Below, one piece after another: positions 42,629 to 54,883 of a stretch of DNA of 64,000 bases. The position numbers and the translations under genes are program-made. The stretch is from Pegoplata infirma (Eukaryota > Arthropoda > Insecta > Diptera > Anthomyiidae), in NCBI GenBank assembly GCA_963921195.1, contig OY992540.1, positions 18,731,136 through 18,795,135 of the forward strand, written 5' to 3'. The notes beneath the pieces are model-generated. The model was not told the origin of the DNA, did no database searches, and was given only the letters and a program-made list of their open reading frames with translations. Numbering within the stretch: the stretch's first letter is position 1; every line of letters begins with the position of its first letter.

Positions 42629-44622
42629 TACATGAGTTAAAACACCTCAATTCAACCGAAAAAAGTAGAATTTTTGACCTTACCCCTTTCGAATTTGATG
42701 AAACTTGGAATATTGTTGGGCCCTTACAAAAAAATCATAGTGCCAAAATTTTGGACTTCTGGTACTTTTTCTTCCCGAGATATGGGGTCTTGAAAATTGG
42801 CAAAATCGTATATATTTGAGAAAAGTGTTCTGAGATAAATAAAGATAACTCGAAAAGTAATTACAATATACGTCTCAGTCAGGTCGCAAATAATAGGTAA
42901 TAAGACAGCCTTTAAAATGGAATTCCCCAAGATTTTTTTTGAAAAAGGTCAAAGGTCACTGGTTTTAACCTTAATTTTTGGAGAGCTATATCTCAAAAAA
43001 CGATATTTTTAAAATTTTGGAAAAAATATATGTGATTAAGAATCATCTATACTACTTAAGTTTAAATTTTCAGGATGGAGACTTCATTGGAACTTTTTAT
43101 ATTAATAGAAACGTTGTGACAGGAAAGAAAAAGCGGTGTAATTTCCCTTAGAAAAAAAATATTTTTTTTTGTCTTTGAAATTCTGGTACCAAAATTTATT
43201 TTTCTGAATCTTTTTGACGTGCTGAGTCCAAATATGACCTTTGAACTGGCCTCTCGCTATTAGTTTTCGAGATATCTGCACATATGTATGTGAAAATTGC
43301 TAAAATGCTATTGCTGTGTTATTTTTGAAAATTTAGGTGCATATATCTTGAAAAGTAATAGCGATAGGCCAGTTCAAAGGTCATATTTGGACTCAGCACG
43401 TCAAAAACATTCAGAAAAATGAACTTTGGTACCAGAATTTCAAAGACAAAAAAAAATATATTTTTTTTTAAGGGAAATTACACCGCTTTTTCTTTCCTGT
43501 CACAACGTTTCTATTAATATAAAAAGTTCCAATGAAGTCTCCATCCTGAAAATTTAAACTTAAGTAGCATAGATGATTCCTAATCACATATATTTTTTCC
43601 AAAATTTTAAAAATATCGTTTTTTGAGATATAGCTCTCCAAAAATTTAGGTTAAAACCAATGACCTTTGACCTTTTTCAAAAAAAATCTTGGGGAATGCC
43701 ATTTTAAAGGCTGTCTTATTATCTATTATTTGCGACCTGACTGAGACGTGTATTGTAATTACTTTTCGAGTTATCTTTATTTATCTCAGAACACTTTTGT
43801 CAAATATATACGATTTTGCCAATTTTCAAGACCCCATATCTCGAATACTGGAATGACCAGAAGCCTGAAAAATTGGCAAAATCTCTTTCTTGTTAAAGTA
43901 AACATCAGTACTTAATTTCATTAAATTTTGAGGGGGTGCGGTAAACTCCTCGGTTGAATTGAGGTGTTTTACCCAGCAAAACTTTGGTAATGGGTAGTGA
44001 TTATATAACACATTACTAGGTAATGTATATACCTTATTTGTAGCATTATTTTAGGATGTCTTACCAAACATTTGTTCCACAACGCATTATTTTAAAGTGA
44101 AAAATAATGCTTTACTAATAATTTGTTACGTAATGCATGATTATTGGAAAAAATGTATTTCATATTTATTATTTCTAAACATTAAATCATGGATGACTTA
44201 TATTTGGTTACATTATGCATTATTTTAAAATTTGAAATAATGCATTATTTATAATTGGATGCATAATGCATTACAGTAACAAAAAAAATAAATATTTTAT
44301 AAAAAAAATGCATAAGTTTAAACTAGAGATGGGCCCACGACAGGAATTTTATAATGACACACACTCACTCACGAGCATATTTTATCTACTTACACTCACT
44401 TACAATCACGTGAGTAAATTTAATACAAAATTACTTTTTCACTACTCGTAACACCTTATATATTACGTTCTGGTATGCTATATTATATACCTTACTCGTA
44501 TACATTACTTTGAGTCTCATCCCCTGTTAAAATCATCAATGCTGCAATGTATAAAATAAGAGATCTTATACCTTATTTTATACCTTATTTGGTAATCTAA
44601 GTTTTGCTGGGTAGCTCACATA
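42629..44622. mobile_element. Foldback inserted in repeat X, with a nested MITE
   Basis: ACATGAGTTAAAACACCTCA at the left faces TGAGGTGTTTTA (43960-43971), continuing after the nested MITE as GCTCACAT. Arms of about 650 bp match through CAAGATTTTTTTTGAAAAAG, GAGATATAGCTCTCC and TTCCAATGAAGTCTCC reversed. They meet near 43310. The interior text (GAGATATCTGCACATATG, TTCAAAGGTCATATTTGG) is phrase-like as in the other foldbacks. No transposase. Confidence 0.72.
43972..44611. mobile_element. CCCAGCAAAACTT MITE, 640 bp
   Basis: CCCAGCAAAACTTTGG at the left and TAAGTTTTGCTGGG at the right are inverted, with TA outside both (43970-43971, 44612-44613). It splits the right end of the foldback. Inside, ATAATGCATTAT-like words repeat, and from 44327 a TAGAGATGGGCCCACGACAG segment resembles the end of the hAT-type element at 10883 with its CACTCACTCACGAG neighbour, so a hAT fragment appears captured inside. 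Confidence 0.8.
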
Positions 44623-44637
44623 TTTAAGTTAACTGTG

Positions 44638-44690
44638 GCGTATGAGTGTTATTTATTTCACCATTGAAATAAATATTACTCATACATAAT
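44638..44690. repeat. Repeat X fragment b, hairpin
   Basis: GGCGTATGAGTGTTATTTAT faces AATAAATATTACTCATAC. It is the same hairpin as 37826-37875. The next element enters at TA 44691-44692. Confidence 0.65.
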
Positions 44691-44986
44691 TACACTCAAA
44701 AAAATTAACTGGTAAAACGCCTGGTAAAATGCCTTGTAATCCCGTTCTACCAATATTTAACGATTTTCCTTGTTTTTTAACAAAAAATCTTGTACTTTGC
44801 TCAAACGAGAACTACAGTTTTATTGGTAATTTTACAAGTTTATTTTCGTAATTGTATTCTACCATTTTGAAAGGTTATTTTACAAAAAAAAACTGTAATT
44901 TTACAACAAAGTTTTTATTACGAGGATTCTAGTTAAATTACAAAAAAAAACTTTATTTTACAAAAATTACGTTATACGACGATTTA

Positions 44987-46649
44987 CAGTGCCGGTCAAA
45001 AAAATAGCACCAATGACAAAATCTCTATTCATTCAATTAAAACAAAATATTATGTGCGTATTCGTTTAAAGTAAATATGCAATACTCTTATACTAAGTCT
45101 AAACCCCTTAAATGTTTTTACTTTTTCCAAAAATTGTGGACGGTTTTTTTGAATAATCGATATTTTAAAAAAACTCCGAATCAGTGCAGTCAATAAAATA
45201 GCACCGAATTACAAAATTTCTTTAAAAAAATTAATAATATTTTAATTATTAAAATAAAAGTGTTAAATACTAAAGGAAGATAGTTTTTATTTATAAAAAA
45301 ATTTAATTCATTACAAAATTTCATATTTATTTTCATAAAAATATGACGTGGAAAGAATTACACTCCTCAAAAATGTTCTTTTGTAAAAAATATGATTTCT
45401 GAACATAAACCATATTCTGAAAATGGAAAATTGGTTGGATGCGCTTTTAAAATGATTGGAAATTCAACAAAATTAACTTTAGAGCTTGAAAAACTTAGTC
45501 ACAAGCGACGTTTGTCATCATTAGTGGTTAGGTGTTTGTAAAGACAATGGAAGAAAGACCCATTTACGACAGCTCCAGAGCTAAAAAAGGACAGCAAATG
45601 GTGAAAATGTTCGTCAAAGATTACAAAACAACAACAATAACGCTTGTAGATTCGGAAAAGTGCGCCTACTCTCACTTAAGCATGCTACAAGTCCTTTGAA
45701 GTTTGCTAACAGTAACTCAGAATGACCAGATTAAAAGTGGATCAATGATCTATTGGCAAATGAATCCAATGTTGTTTTATTTGGAGACATGGGATCACAT
45801 ACCTATGTCAGAAGACCCTAAAACGCGGAATTCAATCCAAAATTCGAAATAGAAATAACTTTAAATGGTGCTTATGGTGTGGGGAATATTTTCCTACTGT
45901 GGAGTGGGGTTCATATATTGGACCATGTCTCACATATTGGACTAGGACAACCGTGGATATACACTTAACGTTTATATCCTCCAGAAAGTAATGTTGCAAT
46001 AAGTTTCTAAGCAAATGCCACTAATTTAAGTAGGTCCTTTAGCACGTCAATTACGCAAATCATGACGGGAAAATGGCAAAAAATTGGGTCTGGACAATAA
46101 AGTAAACGTGATGGAATGGCCTGGTCAGTCACAAGATCTAGACCAAATCGATAGTTAATGGACAGATATAGAGAAGGGAGTGTCTCGAATACAACCAACT
46201 TGTAATGAAGCTCTTTGGGTGGCTGTTCAGCAACTCTGGAACTGAATTTCGAATTAAAGATCCAAAAATCTCGCGAATTCGGTGCAAAAACGTTGTAAAG
46301 AGGTAATTGTCAACAATGAGCACTCGACAATTTTTTTTTTTAATATTTAAAGATATTACAACAATGCTGAATTCATAATCCATTCGTTTTTCAAATTTAA
46401 GAACTTAATTTTAATACAAAAAGTACTGTGGTGCTATTTTTTTGACTGTGTCTTTTTTAAGTTTTTTTAAAAACTCTGAAAATTTTTAATAAAATAAAAA
46501 ACCAAATTAGCCTTTTCTTATGTAATATTGTTTCACACTCTTGTAAGTATCTTATGACACGTTATCAGTGACATAAGTTGAAATTGTAAAAAAGAAACCA
46601 ACGAAGAAAATTCTGTTTTATCCTGGTGCTATTTTTTTGACCGCAGCTG
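44987..46649 (+). mobile_element. Tc1-like DNA transposon, inactive
   Basis: CAGTGCCGGTCAAAAAAATA at the left and TATTTTTTTGACCGCAGCTG at the right, with TA outside both (44985-44986, 46650-46651). Inner direct copies of the end motif lie at about 45187-45210 (GCAGTCAATAAAATAGCACC) and near 46430 (GGTGCTATTTTTTTGACTG). That gives the IR/DR end layout of several Tc1-like families. Length 1663 bp is usual for an autonomous Tc1-like element, so it was once complete. Confidence 0.88.
45392..46243 (+). pseudogene. Tc1-family transposase pseudogene (DD34E type)
   Basis: Recognisable pieces in order: KMIGNSTKLTLELEKLSHKR (paired-like DNA-binding start), WKKDPFTTAPELKK (second helix-turn-helix), KWINDLLANESNVVLFGDMG (first catalytic block, where family members usually have SDESKF), MVWGIFSYCGVGFIYW, and VMEWPGQSQDLDQIDS (last catalytic block; SPDLNPIENLW in relatives). 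Several frameshifts and stops separate them. The first catalytic Asp position reads Asn and the final Glu position is altered, so even the catalytic triad is lost. Confidence 0.88.
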
Positions 46650-47105
46650 TATGTTGTTTACCAAAAAACTTTTTTTTTTGTATTTTTTTTTTTTTTATTG
46701 AAAAATATTTAAAAAAAAATGACAAATTTTGAAAAATTTATTACGAGGATTAATTTAAGGAGGAGTAGTTAATTTACAAAAAAAAACAGTTATTTTACAA
46801 AAAATGATTTTATTACGAGGATTTATGTTGTTAACAATTTTTTTTTTTGTAAATTTACCATTTTAGTTTGTAAATTTACCATTTTTTTAAACATATTTAC
46901 CATTTTTTCTTGTAAGTTTACCATTTTTTTTTTGTATTTTTCCGGTTTTAAAACAATATTTTTACCAATAAAATTGGTTATTTTACCAATTTTTGGTGCA
47001 TTCAAAATTACGAGGAAATCCTCGTAATTTTACGAGAATTTTACCTACGTCATATTTCACGAGATTTATTGGTAACTTTACAAGTTTTTTTTTTTGAGTG
47101 TAGGT

Positions 47106-47369
47106 AATTCACATGGGTATCGTATTTGTTGTATATGTTGTATGTCCTATCGAAAAACAGGATTGGTAAATATTATTTATCTCTCATTTGATAATTTTCT
47201 CTTAGATTCTCTTCTTGTTAGCATACTTGAAAATAGCACACAAAACAGAGGTATAAATGTTGTATCGTCATATAGTGTAAGTGTCGTATTATTAATTTAA
47301 AGTTTAACCAACCCTGTTTTTAGATAGGACATACAACATACAACACCAAATACGATACCCATGTGAATT
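47106..47369. mobile_element. Hairpin element, 264 bp, 60-bp arms
   Basis: AATTCACATGGGTATCGTAT at the left faces ATACGATACCCATGTGAATT at the right. The arms continue through TGTTGTATGTCCTATC and AACAGG.TTGGT. It sits just outside the M element, inside repeat X, and is a small long-TIR MITE. Target duplication unclear. Confidence 0.75.
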
Positions 47370-47371
47370 CC

Positions 47372-47515
47372 CTAAATGTAAATAGAAACCGATATTTAAA
47401 AAGTATTAAACAGTTGAAAAATCCATGTCTCTTATTTTAAAATGATTTAGAAGCTCAAATGTCTTATAATAAGTTATACTAATGGGTCCATAACGATTTC
47501 AGTGATCTTCACATT
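47372..47515. repeat. Repeat X fragment c
   Basis: CTAAATGTAAATAGAAACC, TAGAAGCTCAAATGTCTTAT and GGGTCCATAACGATTTCAGT match 37876-38020. It stops at CACATT, where a Helitron enters. Confidence 0.6.
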
Positions 47516-48500
47516 TCTATACTTCTATACTAATATTATTAAGAGGTAATGTTTGTATGATTTTTTGTTTATTTGCTTGTTTGTAGAAAGTAATCTCCGG
47601 AACACAAAAAAGTTTTCAGCAATATTTAGAGTGTTCTTCCAGGACGGACATAGGTAGGTTTCATCGACCACGCCCACTTCTACGCCCACTTTTGGCAAAA
47701 AACTTAAAATTTATATATCTTTGAAACTACTCATCCGATATAAAAAATGTTTTTACCAATATTTAAAGTGCTCCTCCAGGGTGGACTTAGGTTAGGATTC
47801 ATCGACCACACCCACTTATACGCCCCACAAAAAACATAAAATTTAAAAATTTCCAAAATTACTCATCCGATTTCCAAAATTTTTCCACAAATGCTTGAAA
47901 TGGTTCTTCTGAGTGGAAATATGCTGGATTTCATTGACCACGCCCATTTCTACGCCCACTTTTGGAAAAAAAACGTAAAATTTCAAAATCTCCGAAACTA
48001 CTCATTCGATTTAAAAAAAAATTCTCGAATATTAAGAATGGTCATTCTGGTAGGCTATCATCGACGTAAAATTTTAAAATATTTGAAACTTCTTATGAGG
48101 TTTCAAAAATGATTTCACCAAAATTTAGAATTCCCCTTCAGAGTGAGTTAGGGTAGGTTTCATTGACCGCACCCATGAATAGAACAGGGAACGAAATGGA
48201 ATAACACAGGGAACGAAATGAAATGATACGGGAATGAAATGATTTCAATAATTACGATATAGGGGCTTGAAGATTTTTTAGAAAATTGTTTACCGAAACA
48301 AACATGATTCCGGGCTAAACGGGGCTGTTTTAATTTTATTGTTTAATTTAAATAGTTTTTATGAAAGACTTACACGATAAAAAAATAATAAAATAAAGAT
48401 TCTGCAGGGGAGAATTTTAGAAATGGGGACTCTATTCCTGATCCTTCTTTAATACGGTATTTAAAATTATCGGTTACAAAGTTCCGGGCGGGCCTGCTAG
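47516..48500 (+). mobile_element. Non-autonomous Helitron, 985 bp
   Basis: 5' end TCTATACTTCTATACTAATA; GGTAATGTTTGTATG; internal roughly 140-bp units with ACTCATCCGA and GACCACGCCCACTTCTACGC; AACGAAATG-rich zone; 3' end AAAGTTCCGGGCGGGCCTGC ending CTAG (48497-48500) and followed by T. The GC-rich segment before CTAG can form a short hairpin. In repeat X copy 1 the text GACATTTATAATAAAA is uninterrupted; here it reads CACATT, element, TATATTATAAA. No Rep/helicase frame. Confidence 0.85.
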
Positions 48501-48559
48501 TATATTATAAACTCCGTACACATATTTTATAAACTTTAAGCAAAAATTACAAAAATAGT

Positions 48560-49345
48560 ACTTGTATTTAAATAGCAATTTTTTAAAATAATCCGAAAAA
48601 GTACCAAAATTGTACTTTTTTACATAAAGCTAAAATAGTACTTCTTTATCAAATGTACTAAAATAGCACTTTTTCATTTAAAGTATCAAAATATTACTTT
48701 TTTTATAAAAAGTACCAAAATTGTACTTTCTTTATAAAAACCATCAAAGTAGTACTTTTTCAAAAAAGTACCAAAACAGTACTTCTTCATAAAAATTACC
48801 AAAAATAGTACTCTTTCATAAAAAGAACCTAAAAAGATCTTCTTAACGAAAATTACAAATAACGTACTTTTTAATACAAAAAATAAAAATAGTACATTTT
48901 CATAAAAACCACAAAAATAGTACTTTATCATTAAATGTACCAAAACAGAAATTCTTCATAAAAAATACTGAAATAATATTTTTTAACAAAAAAAAAAAAA
49001 TACCTATATGAAGAACCAATATAGTCCTTTTAGCAAAAGTTATCAAAATACTACCTTTTTGCAAAAACCATAAAAATATTACGTACATTTTTTTACAATA
49101 AGTACAAAAATAGTACCAAAATACCACTTTAAAAAGAAAGTGCAAAAAAGAATTTTTTTTTTCAAAAGTACCAAAATAGCACTTTTTACAAAATAAATAA
49201 AAAAATTGTTTTTTAACTGCAGAAGAATTTAAAAAAAAATACAGAAAATGTAGAACTTTTTAATAAAAAGAATGTACCACAATAGCACGTTTTAATAAAA
49301 AGTTATTAAAAATATATTTATTTTCAAAAAGTGCAAAAAAGTACT
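48560..49345. repeat. GTACCAAAATAGTAC satellite, block 1
   Basis: Degenerate units of about 30-36 bp, TTTTTCATAAAAAGTACCAA followed by AATAGTAC. Each contains the palindrome-like GTAC...GTAC. Identity between units is modest, so it is old. Frames at 48686-49145 on the minus strand are artefacts. Confidence 0.8.
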
Positions 49346-49354
49346 TTTATCTTG

Positions 49355-49500
49355 AAAAGCTTGGCCCTTAAATAATGAATAATATTTTCGTAAAAAACGT
49401 GAATTTTTCGGCTTTGAAATGTATATTGACAAAATCAGTTTTACGTGTTTCGGGATTTTCTGCATTTTTTTATTGCCAAATCTGCCAAATTAAATTACCA
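49355..49500. repeat. Repeat Y, copy 2
   Basis: CTTGAAAAGCTTGGCCCTTA, TTTTCGTAAAAAACG and AAATGTATATTGACAAAATC match 40488-40600. Confidence 0.55.
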
Positions 49501-49502
49501 AT

Positions 49503-50333
49503 TACCAAATATTGGAAAAATTGTCAAATTTGTGTCGAGTTGCCTTGATTAAATATTTATCACATTAAAACGGAATGCACCACAATCTCAAAAATTTACA
49601 TTCATATATAGTTTTGTATGGGCTATCGATTAAAATTTTTTTTTTGGAAAATTTTCAGAACCCGTTCTGAAATTTTCCATTTTTTAAAAAAGTCAATTTA
49701 TTTATTTTTCGAGAAAATCGCATTTGAACTTTAAATTTCATAACAATTTTGTAATTTGCTTGTATTTTCTTGATATAACGTTGCGAATGAGTATTATTAA
49801 TTGCATAAATATTACACATTCGCAACGTTAAAACAAAGAAATACAAGCAAATTACAAAATTGCTATGAAATTTAAAGTTCAAATGCGATTTTCTCGAAAA
49901 AAACGAAGAACCTGTTTCTGTTTTTTTTTTGTGTGCATGGACAAACATCTAAACTTTAAAAAAAAAAAAATTTAAAAAGAAAAAAAAAAGTTGCATGACA
50001 TTTTTAAAAAATGGAAAATTTCAGAACGGGTTCTGAAAATTTTCAAAAACAAAAAATTTTTATCGATAGCCCATACAAAACTATATAAGAATGTAAATTT
50101 TTGAGATTGTGGTGCATTCCGTTTTAATATGAAAAATATTTGATCAAGGCAACTCGCCACAAATTTGACCATTTTTCCAATATTTGACCACGCCTCCTAA
50201 GCCCAGTTTTTGAAAAATTGAAAAACCAACAACGCAATTTTCTAAGTTCCATATAGGGCTATCCATACAACCTATTCAGAAGTTTACTGTACACGTGTTT
50301 TTTTTCGCTGGACATTTGGTGTGGAATGCCTCA
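49503..50333. mobile_element. G-type foldback, left terminus lost
   Basis: Arms match from AATATTGGAAAAATTGTCAA (49507) to the reversed partner near 50180, including AACGGAATGCACCACAATC and TTTGTATGGGCTATCGAT. They meet at a palindrome GTTGCGAATGAGTATTATTA / TAAATATTACACATTCGCAAC near 49805. The right terminus GTGTGGAATGCCTCA is followed by TA, as in the G elements. The matching left terminus is missing. Confidence 0.7.
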
Positions 50334-50685
50334 TATATCTGGAATCATTTGGTCCAGCAATCCCAAATTTGTATTTGTCTTAGAAGTAGAATGCACTTTT
50401 ATATCGAGTTTAGTAAAGTTTGAGAAAGTTAGGTCCAAAATGTTTTTTTTTTTTATTGGTTGGTTACATATGGATCTACCCATATACTTAAAAAAACAAA
50501 CAAGTTTCAAAATTTTATGAATTGGTAATATTAACAATTATATAAATTAAAGAAAAAAAAATAAAAATCATTCAGAATTTTTTATGTTTTTGAAGTTATT
50601 AACAAAGCGCCGCTAGATTGGCTATTTCGGCCACTGTGCAGGGGTGGCAACAAGACTCTGAATAACTATAATATTAACCAAAAAA
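50334..50685. other. No feature seen
   Basis: Ordinary AT-rich DNA; the short frames on both strands here are chance. Confidence 0.4.
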
Positions 50686-51880
50686 GTATCAAAATTGTTC
50701 TTTTTTATAAAAAGTTATACCGAAATATTAATTTTTATTATAAAGCTACTTTCAAAAATAAGTTCCAAAATAGTAATTTTTCATAAAAAGTATCAAAATA
50801 GTACTTTTTCATGAAAAGTACCAAAATAATTTTTTTTCATGAAAAGTAACAATATAGTACCTTTTCATAAAAACCACCAAAAAAGAACTTTTTTAAAAAC
50901 AGTATCAAAAAAGTACTTCTTTATAAAAAAGTACCAAAATAGATATTTTTTATAAAAAGAAACAAAATAGTTGTTTTTAACGAAAATTACCTGAAACATA
51001 CTTTTTAATATAAAGTACTAAGACAGTAGTTTTTATCAAAACATCTTGTTTCCAAAAATAAGCAAAATATTACTTTCTTCACAAAAAATACCAAAATAGT
51101 ATTTTTTAACAAAAAAGTAATGAAAAACCAAAATAGTCCTTTTAGCTAAAAGTTATGAAAATAATACCTTTTGCAACAACCACAAAAATATTACCTACTT
51201 TTTTACAATAAGTACAAAAATAGTACTTTTTAACTAAAAGTACTTTTTAATTAAAAGTACCAAAATAGTACTTTATACAGAAAGTGCCAAAATAGCATGT
51301 TTTTTTTCAAAAAGTACCAAAAAAGTACTTTTTACAAAAAGCATTCAAATAGTAATTTTTTAAAATAAAACGAAAAAGGGCCAAAATTTTACTTTTTTAC
51401 AAAAAGTATTACCAAAATAGTAATTTTTATTAAATAAGGTTTTTTCACAAAAAAAAATCTATGAAGAACCAAAATAGTCCTTTAAATAAAAGTTACCAAA
51501 TACAACCTTTTTGCAAAAACCACAAAAATTTTACTTACACCTTTTACAATAATTACAAAAATAGTACTTTATAACTAAAAGTCCCAAAACATTACTTTAT
51601 ACAGAAAATGCCAAAGTACTTTCTTTTTTTCAAAAAGTACCAAAATAGTTATTTTTTACAAAAAGTATAAAAAAAAATCTTTGTAACCGTAGAAGTACTT
51701 TAAAAAAAAAATACACAAATTGAAGAACTTTTTAATAAATGTAATGTACCACAATAGTACTTTTTAATAAAAAGTAATTAAAAATATATATTTTTTTATA
51801 AAAAGGGCAAAAATTGCATTTTTAATAAAAAATACCAGAATGATATTTTTAAATAAAAGGTACTAAAAGTTTTTGTCATA
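50686..51880. repeat. GTACCAAAATAGTAC satellite, block 2
   Basis: The same degenerate units as in block 1, about 35 of them, some with a TTTTGCAAAAACCACAAAAA variant that also occurs in block 1 (near 49050). Shared variants in the same order suggest the two blocks were once one array or are copies of one element. Confidence 0.82.
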
Positions 51881-52924
51881 GATTTTTATACACTTTTCAT
51901 ACTACAGAATGCAGGTGAGACTTAAATCCCAGCTAAGGCACCGACATCTTCAGTCCACCTTCTCTCTCTTTCAAAAAGAGTGTTATGTATAACGGAAACC
52001 TAAAACAATCAAGCAACTTGAGTTTAATCATAAAAATTAATTTTAAGGGATTTTGCAAATGGAATATTTAAAATACTCAAACATTAAGTCAAATATGGTA
52101 AATTGATGTTATTTTTCACATTTTATCAACAACAACAATTTGTTGTTGATGTTGGCTGGCATACTGGCTGACTAATGTTGTTTGTTACTTTGCTATTATC
52201 AAACACACAAGGACGTAAAATGTTGAAAATTATTAAAACATAATTTTCATTACAAGAGGATAAAAGATGCTCATGACGATGATAAAATAATGTTGCTACT
52301 GCTGATGATGAACGAGTAGGAAAACAAACATTGGTATCTTTTTTTTTTTTAAACAGCAGTAGTAATCAGCAACATTTGAAGATATATCTATGTAATACAT
52401 ACATATAAAAAAATCTACTTTCCTATGAAAGTATTTGTGTTAGCCAGGAGTATGTATGAGTATATAGCGGGTAATCTGCAATTTAGCGCGTTCCGAAAGA
52501 ATGATATTGAAAAAAAAAAAAAAAAATGTAAAATGTTATAAAAAAAAGCACAGCATTACAAGGTTGCTGATGGGAACTAATAAACAATAAAACACTTTGG
52601 TTGTGGTAAACACATGCCTAACGATCGCATAAACAAACACATACGTACACAGACAGACACTTATACTATAATACCCAGAGAAACACACACACACATAAAC
52701 ACATGTTATATAAAAAGTATGTTTACCAAGTACTTTTACTCTTTATTTTTTTTAAAACGACAAAAAAAAACATAAATATCTTTATAACAAAATGAAATAG
52801 GCAGGCAAACAGCAACAAACTGCAGCAGAGTTAAAGGCAGAGACCAGTCAACGAACAGCAGGATGTTCCATTATAAACCAAGCATAAACTTTTGACAAGG
52901 ACGACAGGAGTAAAAAAATATAAA
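51881..52924. other. Non-coding unique-looking DNA
   Basis: CAACAACAACAATTTGTTGTTGATG near 52128, ACACACACACA near 52685 and GATGATGA text near 52305 are simple repeats. No frame, no TE match. Base composition is less extreme than nearby, as expected of ancestral DNA. Confidence 0.4.
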
Positions 52925-54883
52925 TGGGTCATTATTAGTGAAATCAATCATGAATATTCTTGACCCCCTCCGATATTGATGAAATTTGGTTAAGTTCTTA
53001 CACTACGTAAAAAACTAACAAAGGCAAATTTTCAGCCCTCTAAGTCAACAGGGACCGAAAATGCGGAGGGTCAAAGTTTCCCCCAAAATCTCCCAGTCGC
53101 GACACTTTACACCCTAAAAACTTAATATCGTTGGTTCTATTATAGCTAGAAAGCCCATTTTTGGTTTGTTTTGAAGCTCATAATATGCTCTATAAGACCT
53201 ACCATAACCAAAAAATTTTCGAAAAAAAATAAGGGTTACCTCCCTTATTTTAAGGTCGTGATAAAGGGAGGAGAAAATGGGGAGGATGGTATCCCCCGAT
53301 TTTTTTTTTACTTGATAATCTTATAGAGAAAGTCCTAAAGAATATATTCTAAAATTTTTAAGTTGGGACAACAATGGGATCACTCAAAATCAAAATTTTT
53401 CACAATTTCCCCTAAAATCTCCAAATCGCAACACTCTTGAACCTTAAAAATTTAATATCATATGTGCTATTGTAGCTACAGAGTCCATTTTTGTTTGTTT
53501 TAAAGCTTATAGTACGCTCTACAATACCTTCCTTAACCAAAAAATTTTAGAAAAAAAGGAAGGGTGCTCCCCTTATTTAAAGGTCGTGGCAAAGGGTGGA
53601 GGAAATGAGGGAAAAGTATCCCCCGATTTTTTTTTTACTTGGTATTCTCAAAGTGCAAGTCCTAATGAACATATCCTAAAATTTTTATGTTGGGACAACA
53701 ATCAGATCGACCAAAATCAAAATTTTTCACAATTTCCCCCAAAATCTCCAAATAGCGACACTCTTGCCCATTACAAATTTAATATCGTGGACTGTATTGT
53801 AGCTACAGAGTCCATTTTTGATTTGTTTTGAAGCTCTTAATATGCCCTACAATATTACTATTACAAAAAAAAAATAAAAAAAATTAGGGGTGCCTCTTGT
53901 ATTATAAGATCGTGGCAAGGGGTGGGAAATCGGGGGATGGTATATCCCAATTTTTTTTTTACCTTGTTTTTTTTTTTTAAAGAGTAAGTTCTAGAGAGCA
54001 TATCCCGAAATTTGTATCTTGGGACTCCAATGGGAGGCGCAAGAATGTCGCGATTTGATGATTTTGGGGAAAAATTTTGATTTTGGTCGATCCCATTGTT
54101 GTCCCAACATAAAAATTGTAGACTATGTTCATTAGGACTTGCACTTTGAGAATCTCAAGTAAAAAAAAAATCGGGGGATACTTTCCCCCCATTTCCTCTA
54201 CCCTTTGCCACGACCTTCAAATAAGGGAGGCACCAATTCCTTTTTTTGGAAAATTTTTTGGTTTTGGTATGTCTTATAGAGCGTATTATAAGCTTTAAAA
54301 CAAAAAAAAATTGGCTCTGTAGCTACAAAAGCACTTATGATATTAAATTTTTAAGGTTAAATAGTGTTGCGATTTGGAGATTTTGGGGAAAATTGTGAAA
54401 AATTTTGATTTTGAGCGAACCCATTGTTGTCCCAACTTAAAAATTTTAGAATATATTCTTTAGGACTTTTTCTATAAGATTATCAAGTAAAAAAAAAATC
54501 GGGGGATACCATCCTCCCCATTTTCTTCTCCGTACATCTCGACCTTAAAATAAGGGAGGTAACCCTTATTTTTTTTCGAAAATTTTTTGGTTATGGTAGG
54601 TCTTGTAGAGCATATTATGAGCTTCAAAACAAACCAAAAATGGGCTTTCTAACTATAATAGAACCTACGATATTAAGTTTTTACGGTGCAAAGTGTCGCG
54701 ACTGGGAGATTTTGGGGGAAATTTTGACCCTCTGTGTTTTCGCCCACTGTTTACTTAGAGGGCTGAAAATAAGTGTGCATTAGTTTTTCACTTAGTGTTA
54801 CAACTAAACCAAATTTCATCAAAATCGGAGGGGGTCACGGAAATTTTTAGCTATTTTTGATTGATTTCACTAAGACTGACCCA
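52925..54883. mobile_element. Foldback, 1.96 kb, TGGGTCA ends
   Basis: TGGGTCATTATTAGTGAAAT at the left and GATTTCACTAAGACTGACCCA at the right are inverted. Arms of about 900 bp match through GACCCCCTCCGAT, CAAAATCTCCCAGTCGCGAC, TTCCTCCC/GGGAGG text and GTTGGGACAACAATGGGATC. Within each arm a roughly 350-bp unit (GTTGGGACAACAAT, AATCTCCAAATCGC, GTAGCTACAGAGTCCATTTT, CCCCGATTTTTTTTT) is itself repeated. The arms meet near 53950. No transposase. Confidence 0.82.

Larger units (their letters stand above)
44693..47100. mobile_element. M element (CACTC ends) hosting a Tc1-like transposon
   Basis: CACTCAAAAAAATTAACTGG at the left and ACAAGTTTTTTTTTTTGAGTG at the right, with TA outside both (44691-44692, 47101-47102). 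Subterminal words TTTACAAGTTT, AATTTTACGAGAATTTTACC and TGGTAAAA repeat as in 26643-27178. A Tc1-like transposon fills 44987-46649, so the M element itself is about 745 bp. Confidence 0.8.

Noticed and set aside
42544..42819. A 91-residue frame.
   Set aside because: It begins in repeat X and continues into the foldback arm, and the opposite arm does not preserve it.
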